Shown here piece after piece: positions 6,019 through 8,612 of a stretch of 8,612 bases of DNA; positions within the stretch are counted from its first letter, which is position 1, and each line of letters begins with the position of its first letter. Position numbers and translations under genes: made by a program. Source of the stretch: Deltaproteobacteria bacterium (GTDB lineage Bacteria; Desulfobacterota; GWC2-55-46; DRQE01); the NCBI GenBank assembly GCA_030631875.1, contig DAOVKH010000065.1, forward strand, positions 1 to 8,612, written 5' to 3'. The notes below the pieces were generated by a model that worked only from the letters and a program-made list of their open reading frames with translations, was not told the origin of the DNA and did not search any database.

Positions 6019-6549
6019 ATGCCAAGGATAAAACCGGTTGACTATAACGACGCCTCGGTAGAGGTGCGTAAGATATTCGACGAGATTAAAGGCGCATTCG
6101 GAGTGATACCGAATCTCTTCAGGACAGCCGCCCACTTTCCCCCGCTTCTAAAGGCCAACTGGGAGAAGGTCAAAGCAGTGATGATGCAAGGCACGCTTAC
6201 CAGAAAAACAAAAGAAGCGATCGCTGTACTCGTATCAAAGGACAACAGTTGCAAGTATTGCGTGGCCGCACACACCACCGTACTTAAGTCCCTCGGCGTT
6301 ACGGAGGAAGAGGTCAAGCGTATAGAAGAAGATATCGAAAGAGCCGACTTCACGGAAAAGGAACTTGCCCTTATAACATTTGCAAGAAAGGCCAACAACG
6401 ATCCCAACAAGATCAGCGATGATGAACGTGACGCACTTAAAGAGAGTGGTGCGACAGACTCAGAGGTTATAGAAGCACTTGGCGTCATGGAGGTCTATAC
6501 GGCCTTTAATAAATTTCTCGATTCACTTGACGTAGAGATTGATTTTTAA
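6019..6549 (+). CDS. AhpD-like / carboxymuconolactone decarboxylase-family peroxidase-related enzyme
   Basis: A 176-residue protein with no signal peptide, so probably cytoplasmic. The core is EAIAVLVSKDNSCKYCVAAH: Glu66, Cys78, Cys81 and His85. Their spacing (12, 3 and 4) equals that of Glu118, Cys130, Cys133 and His137 in Mycobacterium tuberculosis AhpD, whose CxxC reduces hydroperoxides or recycles AhpC. The extra histidine between the two cysteines in that enzyme is replaced here by KY. The start PRIKPVDYNDA, the GVIPNLFR.. segment and the length fit the 'uncharacterised peroxidase-related enzyme' branch. A partner AhpC is not in the window. AGGGAG 8 bases before the ATG supports the start, and 18 bases separate it from the upstream ankyrin gene, so co-transcription is likely. 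A thiol-peroxidase or disulfide-exchange role is likely; the physiological substrate is unknown. Confidence 0.92.
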   Translation: MPRIKPVDYNDASVEVRKIFDEIKGAFGVIPNLFRTAAHFPPLLKANWEKVKAVMMQGTLTRKTKEAIAVLVSKDNSCKYCVAAHTTVLKSLGVTEEEVKRIEEDIERADFTEKELALITFARKANNDPNKISDDERDALKESGATDSEVIEALGVMEVYTAFNKFLDSLDVEIDF

Positions 6550-6619
6550 TCATGACGCAGGCGAGCCTTGCCAGCTCTTAGAAAAATAAACTTCACACAC
6601 AAAAAAAGAAAGCACACCC

Positions 6620-7270
6620 ATGAAGCTTCGACCCGCCCAACTACTAATAATAATAGCACTACTCATAACCACCGCCGGATACGCCAATGCCTCCGGCGCT
6701 CTATGGAGCTCTGCCTTTAACGGTGATACTAAGAAAGTTAAGAGGCTCATAGCTGGCGGTGCGGACATAGACGCTAAGACCCCTGACGGCGAGACACCAC
6801 TGATGCTCGCCTCACTCAACGGATACACCTATACCGCAAAGGTCTTGCTTAGAGCCGGTGCCGATGTGAACGCTAAGACCAACACGGGATTTACCTCACT
6901 CATGGTAACCTCGCTCGTCGGTAATGATGCCATGATGGGTGTCTTGCTTAAAGCCGGTGCCGACGTAGACGCAAAGGACGAAGACGGGATAACGGCTCTT
7001 ATGGTAGCCACGGATAACGGCTACAGCAAGGCCGTAAGAACACTGCTTACAGTCGGTGCCGACGTAAACGCTAAGGACAATGACGGCCTGACGGCTCTTA
7101 TGATAGCCGCAGATAACGGCTATAGTGAGATCATAAGATTACTACTCATAGCCAACGCCGACATAAAAGCCAGAGACAACAGAAAAAAGAGAGCCATTGA
7201 CTTTGCCAAGAAATTCGGAGACGAGGCTATAATAAAGATACTTAAGAATGCGAAGAGAAAGAAGAAGTAA
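6620..7270 (+). CDS. Small exported ankyrin-repeat protein
   Basis: A 216-residue protein. Residues 1-24 are a signal peptide (MKLRPAQLLIIIALLITTAG, then YANA), followed by six ankyrin units: a capped first repeat, four full repeats such as ITALMVATDNGYSKAVRTLL, and a degenerate last one ending in the very basic NAKRKKK. It is a paralogue of the larger ankyrin gene upstream. The signal-peptide DNA shares GCCGGATACGCCA, and its repeats most resemble the last repeats of that protein (ASLNG..., AGADVNAKT). Repeats 4 and 5 are nearly identical to each other in DNA, a recent duplication. It lies 70 bases after the AhpD-like gene with no promoter or terminator seen between. The ribosome binding site is weak, only an A-rich AAAGAAAG, so this protein may be made at lower level. 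Its function is probably protein binding in the periplasm. Confidence 0.92.
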   Translation: MKLRPAQLLIIIALLITTAGYANASGALWSSAFNGDTKKVKRLIAGGADIDAKTPDGETPLMLASLNGYTYTAKVLLRAGADVNAKTNTGFTSLMVTSLVGNDAMMGVLLKAGADVDAKDEDGITALMVATDNGYSKAVRTLLTVGADVNAKDNDGLTALMIAADNGYSEIIRLLLIANADIKARDNRKKRAIDFAKKFGDEAIIKILKNAKRKKK

Positions 7271-7272
7271 CC

Positions 7273-7321
7273 GTCGAACGAGATGAGCACCAAAGAGCAT
7301 CCGGGCTTTTATCGAAGCCGC
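7273..7321. repeat. Partial intergenic repeat tail, copy 3
   Basis: Directly after the small ankyrin gene, GGGCTTTTATCG (7303-7314) repeats 8044-8055 exactly, and TTATCGAAGCCGC (7309-7321) repeats 8064-8076 exactly. The preceding bases (GTCGAACGAGATGAGCAC...) align loosely with the tails of copies 1 and 2. GGCTT (7304-7308) can pair with AAGCC (7315-7319) over six bases. No T-tract follows, so it is not counted as a terminator. Confidence 0.5.
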
Positions 7322-7331
7322 GGAAACAAAA

Positions 7332-7365
7332 AAAAGCCCCTTCATCGTTAGATGAGGGGGCTTTT
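7332..7365. terminator. Bidirectional intrinsic terminator
   Basis: A 14-bp stem (7332-7345 with 7352-7365) closes a six-base loop; the core is AAAAGCCCC with GGGGCTTTT plus TCAT with ATGA. In the plus direction, reading out of the ankyrin operon, it is followed by a T-rich run (AGTTTTTTGTTTTG). In the minus direction, reading out of the cold-shock gene that stops at 7385, it runs into TTTTTTTTG. The one imperfect pair is G-U in the plus transcript and A-C in the minus one. It separates the convergent genes. Confidence 0.9.
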
Positions 7366-7384
7366 AGTTTTTTGTTTTGTGGTA

Positions 7385-7585
7385 TTACTTAGGCTGTACG
7401 TTCGAAGCCTGAGCACCCTTAGGGCCCTGGGTTATCTCGAACTCAACGGTCTGACCTTCGTTAAGCGTCTTGAATCCGTCGCCCTGAATCTCCGAGTAAT
7501 GAACAAATACGTCTTCGCCGCCTTCTTGCTCGATGAAGCCGAAGCCCTTGGACTCGTTGAACCACTTTACTGTTCCTGTTACCAT
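7385..7585 (-). CDS. CspA-family cold-shock protein
   Basis: A 66-residue single cold-shock domain, the normal size for the family. It starts MVTGTVKWFNESKGFGFIEQ, contains RNP1 (KGFGFI, residues 13-18) and RNP2 (VFVHY, 26-30), and ends EFEITQGPKGAQASNVQPK. These proteins bind single-stranded RNA and DNA through the exposed aromatic residues and melt mRNA structure, during cold shock or constitutively. The ATG at 7585 is chosen because it begins the conserved domain and follows AAGGAG by 10 bases; an ATG 19 codons earlier in frame would add a non-conserved extension covering the ribosome binding site. The gene has its own strong promoter, a leader of about 104 nt and a terminator, so it is monocistronic. 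Whether it is cold-induced cannot be read from the protein. Confidence 0.97.
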   Translation of the reverse strand: MVTGTVKWFNESKGFGFIEQEGGEDVFVHYSEIQGDGFKTLNEGQTVEFEITQGPKGAQASNVQPK

Positions 7586-7592
7586 AGCACGT

Positions 7593-7624
7593 AATCTCCT
7601 TTCTGTGTTTTTTAATAAGAGATT
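7593..7624 (-). promoter_or_regulatory. Hairpin masking the cold-shock gene ribosome binding site
   Basis: In the minus-strand transcript AATCTCTT (7624-7617) can pair with AAGGAGATT (7601-7593). This gives a 6-bp run plus two more pairs past a one-base bulge, around a 15-base A-rich loop. The paired segment contains the AAGGAG ribosome binding site. A second small stem-loop (7645-7665, GTACA/TGTAC with CTG/CAG inside) lies upstream in the same leader. The pairing is seen; temperature-dependent opening is inferred from known behaviour of csp leaders. Confidence 0.5.
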
Positions 7625-7695
7625 GCGGCTTTGTGCAAACAATGGTACAGCTGGCTCAGATGTACAAATACTGCTCTCTTCTTATTCTATTTAAA

Positions 7696-7724
7696 AATAT
7701 ACGCCAATCTTCAACCTTTGTCAA
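7696..7724 (-). promoter_or_regulatory. Strong sigma-70-type promoter for the cold-shock gene
   Basis: On the minus strand a perfect TTGACA (7719-7724) is followed after 17 bases by TATATT (7696-7701), the best promoter match in the window. Transcription would begin near 7689, about 104 nt before the ATG. Confidence 0.85.
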
Positions 7725-7841
7725 CTATTTTATTCTTATTATTGAGAGCTTAGAGCAGGGACTATTTTAAGAGCCTCATCGGAGCTTCTTCAAGTAAAGG
7801 TCCGTAAGGCGACTTCGCCGTGATAAAACGGCCGTTCGGTC

Positions 7842-7871
7842 AACCCTTTACCGTCTTTAGGACGAAAGGTT
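7842..7871. other. Imperfect inverted repeat in the intergenic region
   Basis: AACCCTTT (7842-7849) faces AAAGGTT (7865-7871), with an inner stem CGTC/GACG (7852-7855 with 7861-7864) over a five-base loop. It lies in the gene-free stretch 7725-8063. A smaller GGCG/CGCC hairpin (7809-7820) is nearby. No coding frame, promoter or T-tract goes with it; it may be part of the repeat region that follows. Confidence 0.3.
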
Positions 7872-7888
7872 GGTTGAAGTATGAGACT

Positions 7889-8055
7889 GGATTCCCGCTT
7901 TCGCGGTGATGACAGGTTATTAGCGGCAAAGAGAAATCTTCGTAATCAAGGAGCCAGCGGGCTCGTCGCACGCGAAATATTGGGAGCGAGGTGTACTTTT
8001 TAAGTACATTGAGAGACTAATTTTGAAGCACAACGAAGCATATGGGCTTTTATCG
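7889..8055. repeat. Dispersed intergenic repeat, copy 2
   Basis: The order of modules is the same as in copy 1 at 380-532: REP-like palindrome (7889-7916), AGCGGCAAAGAGAA, a variable middle, the GTACTT/AAGTAC hairpin (7993-8007) and a tail CAACGAAGCATATGGGCTTTT. The middle part differs and holds its own hairpin GAGCC/GGCTC (7951-7964). The copy ends nine bases before the stop codon of the RND gene, so it forms the whole 3' flank of that gene. Confidence 0.7.
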
Positions 8056-8063
8056 CGCCGCAA

Positions 8064-8612
8064 TTATCGAAGCCGCAAACCCTTCCAAAAGCTATACAGA
8101 ACCGGTATGACGATAAGGGTTAGTACGGTAGCCGAAACCATCCCGCCGACCATGGGTGCCGCTATCCGCTTCATCACCTCACTGCCCGTGCCCGAGGCCA
8201 ACATAATCGGCAGTAGGCCACCTATTATCGCCACCACCGTCATGATGATGGGACGAATCCTTAGGCTCGCGCCAGAGACTATTGCCTCGTAGAGGTCGGC
8301 CGTGGTTGTGAGTAGGCCGTCCTTCTGGCGTTTATCATATGCCATGTCTAAGTATACGAGCATGATAACGCCTATCTCTGCGGCAACGCCTGCAAGGGCG
8401 ATAAAGCCAACGCCAACTGCGACACTCATATTATAACCCAACAAATATACGAGCCAGACTCCGCCAACGAGCGCAAATGGCAAAGAGAGCATTACGATGA
8501 GGCTCTCGGTAATGTTTCTGAAGTTAAAGTAAAGTAGCAGGAATATTATTGCGAGCGTTAATGGGACGACCAACTTCAATCTCTCTTTCGCACGCTCCAT
8601 ATATTCGTACTG
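8064..8612 (-). CDS. Heavy-metal-type RND efflux pump (CusA/CzcA family), C-terminal fragment
   Basis: The last 182 residues of an inner-membrane pump that normally has about 1,000-1,050; the gene enters from the right edge. The frame is open to the edge: the residues before the first internal Met read QYEY, giving QYEYMERAKERLK, as in CusA/CzcA proteins. The diagnostic LAGVAAEIGVIMLVYLDMAY and SGASLRIRPIIMTVVAIIGG follow, then LLPIMLASGTGSEVMKRIA and a final membrane helix ending WKGLRLR. These pumps form a tripartite complex with a periplasmic adaptor and an outer-membrane channel and expel Cu/Ag or Zn/Co/Cd using the proton gradient. The metal-site methionines lie outside the fragment, so the metal is undetermined. 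The stop at 8064 lies beside the intergenic repeat, and no terminator is seen. Confidence 0.93.
   Translation of the reverse strand, partial: QYEYMERAKERLKLVVPLTLAIIFLLLYFNFRNITESLIVMLSLPFALVGGVWLVYLLGYNMSVAVGVGFIALAGVAAEIGVIMLVYLDMAYDKRQKDGLLTTTADLYEAIVSGASLRIRPIIMTVVAIIGGLLPIMLASGTGSEVMKRIAAPMVGGMVSATVLTLIVIPVLYSFWKGLRLR

Noticed and set aside
6042..6488. A 148-codon open frame antisense to the AhpD-like gene
   Set aside because: Serine-rich composition typical of the complement of an acidic coding sequence, and it is fully covered by a gene with intact catalytic residues.
7304..7319. Hairpin GGCTT/AAGCC after the small ankyrin gene as a terminator
   Set aside because: Short stem and no T-tract on the plus strand; the strong hairpin at 7332-7365 directly downstream does this job.
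7385..7642. A longer cold-shock protein starting at 7642
   Set aside because: The extra 19 residues are not family-like and the extension would cover the AAGGAG site; the ATG at 7585 begins the conserved domain.

Overview
The window is a chromosomal stretch from what looks like a Gram-negative bacterium. The signs are several exported proteins with Sec-type signal peptides, the C-terminus of a heavy-metal-type RND pump, and intergenic palindromic repeats. Coding is dense, with moderate GC and heavy use of ATA for isoleucine. I cannot place it by sequence alone; a deltaproteobacterial or Nitrospinota-like lineage is a guess from the style of the proteins. No tRNA, rRNA, CRISPR array, transposase or phage gene was seen.

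Layout. Positions 1-104 (minus) hold the first 34 codons of a DEAD-box RNA helicase, with a long leader and a promoter near 266-293. Positions 318-532 hold intergenic repeats. A SulP-family anion transporter with a STAS domain (618-2228, plus) is followed by two small plus-strand genes, each with its own promoter. One encodes an exported 'sunset'-type protein (2302-2568), the other a two-helix membrane protein resembling DUF6868 (2732-2974). A degenerate copy of the end of the SulP gene lies between them.

On the minus strand, 4392-3025 encodes two paralogous exported proteins. Each is built from two copies of one domain with a strictly spaced C-x11-C pair. Divergent from them, 4603-7270 (plus) reads as an operon: a large exported ankyrin protein, an AhpD-like redox enzyme with an intact E/CxxC/H centre, and a smaller exported ankyrin protein. 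A bidirectional hairpin terminator separates this operon from a convergent cold-shock protein gene (7585-7385, minus). That gene has a strong promoter and a leader that can mask its ribosome binding site. A second repeat region (7842-8055) ends at the stop codon of a heavy-metal RND efflux pump gene (8612-8064, minus, C-terminal part only).

How the genes may work together. The central divergent pair is the part most likely to be a functional unit. Two exported repeat proteins with paired cysteines face an ankyrin/AhpD/ankyrin operon across about 210 bases holding promoters for both. Periplasmic ankyrin proteins are known to support peroxide defence in other bacteria (AnkB with the catalase KatB in Pseudomonas aeruginosa), so an envelope redox or peroxide role is a reasonable but unproven inference. 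The helicase and cold-shock genes both have leaders over 100 nt with self-complementary segments, as expected for cold-responsive genes.
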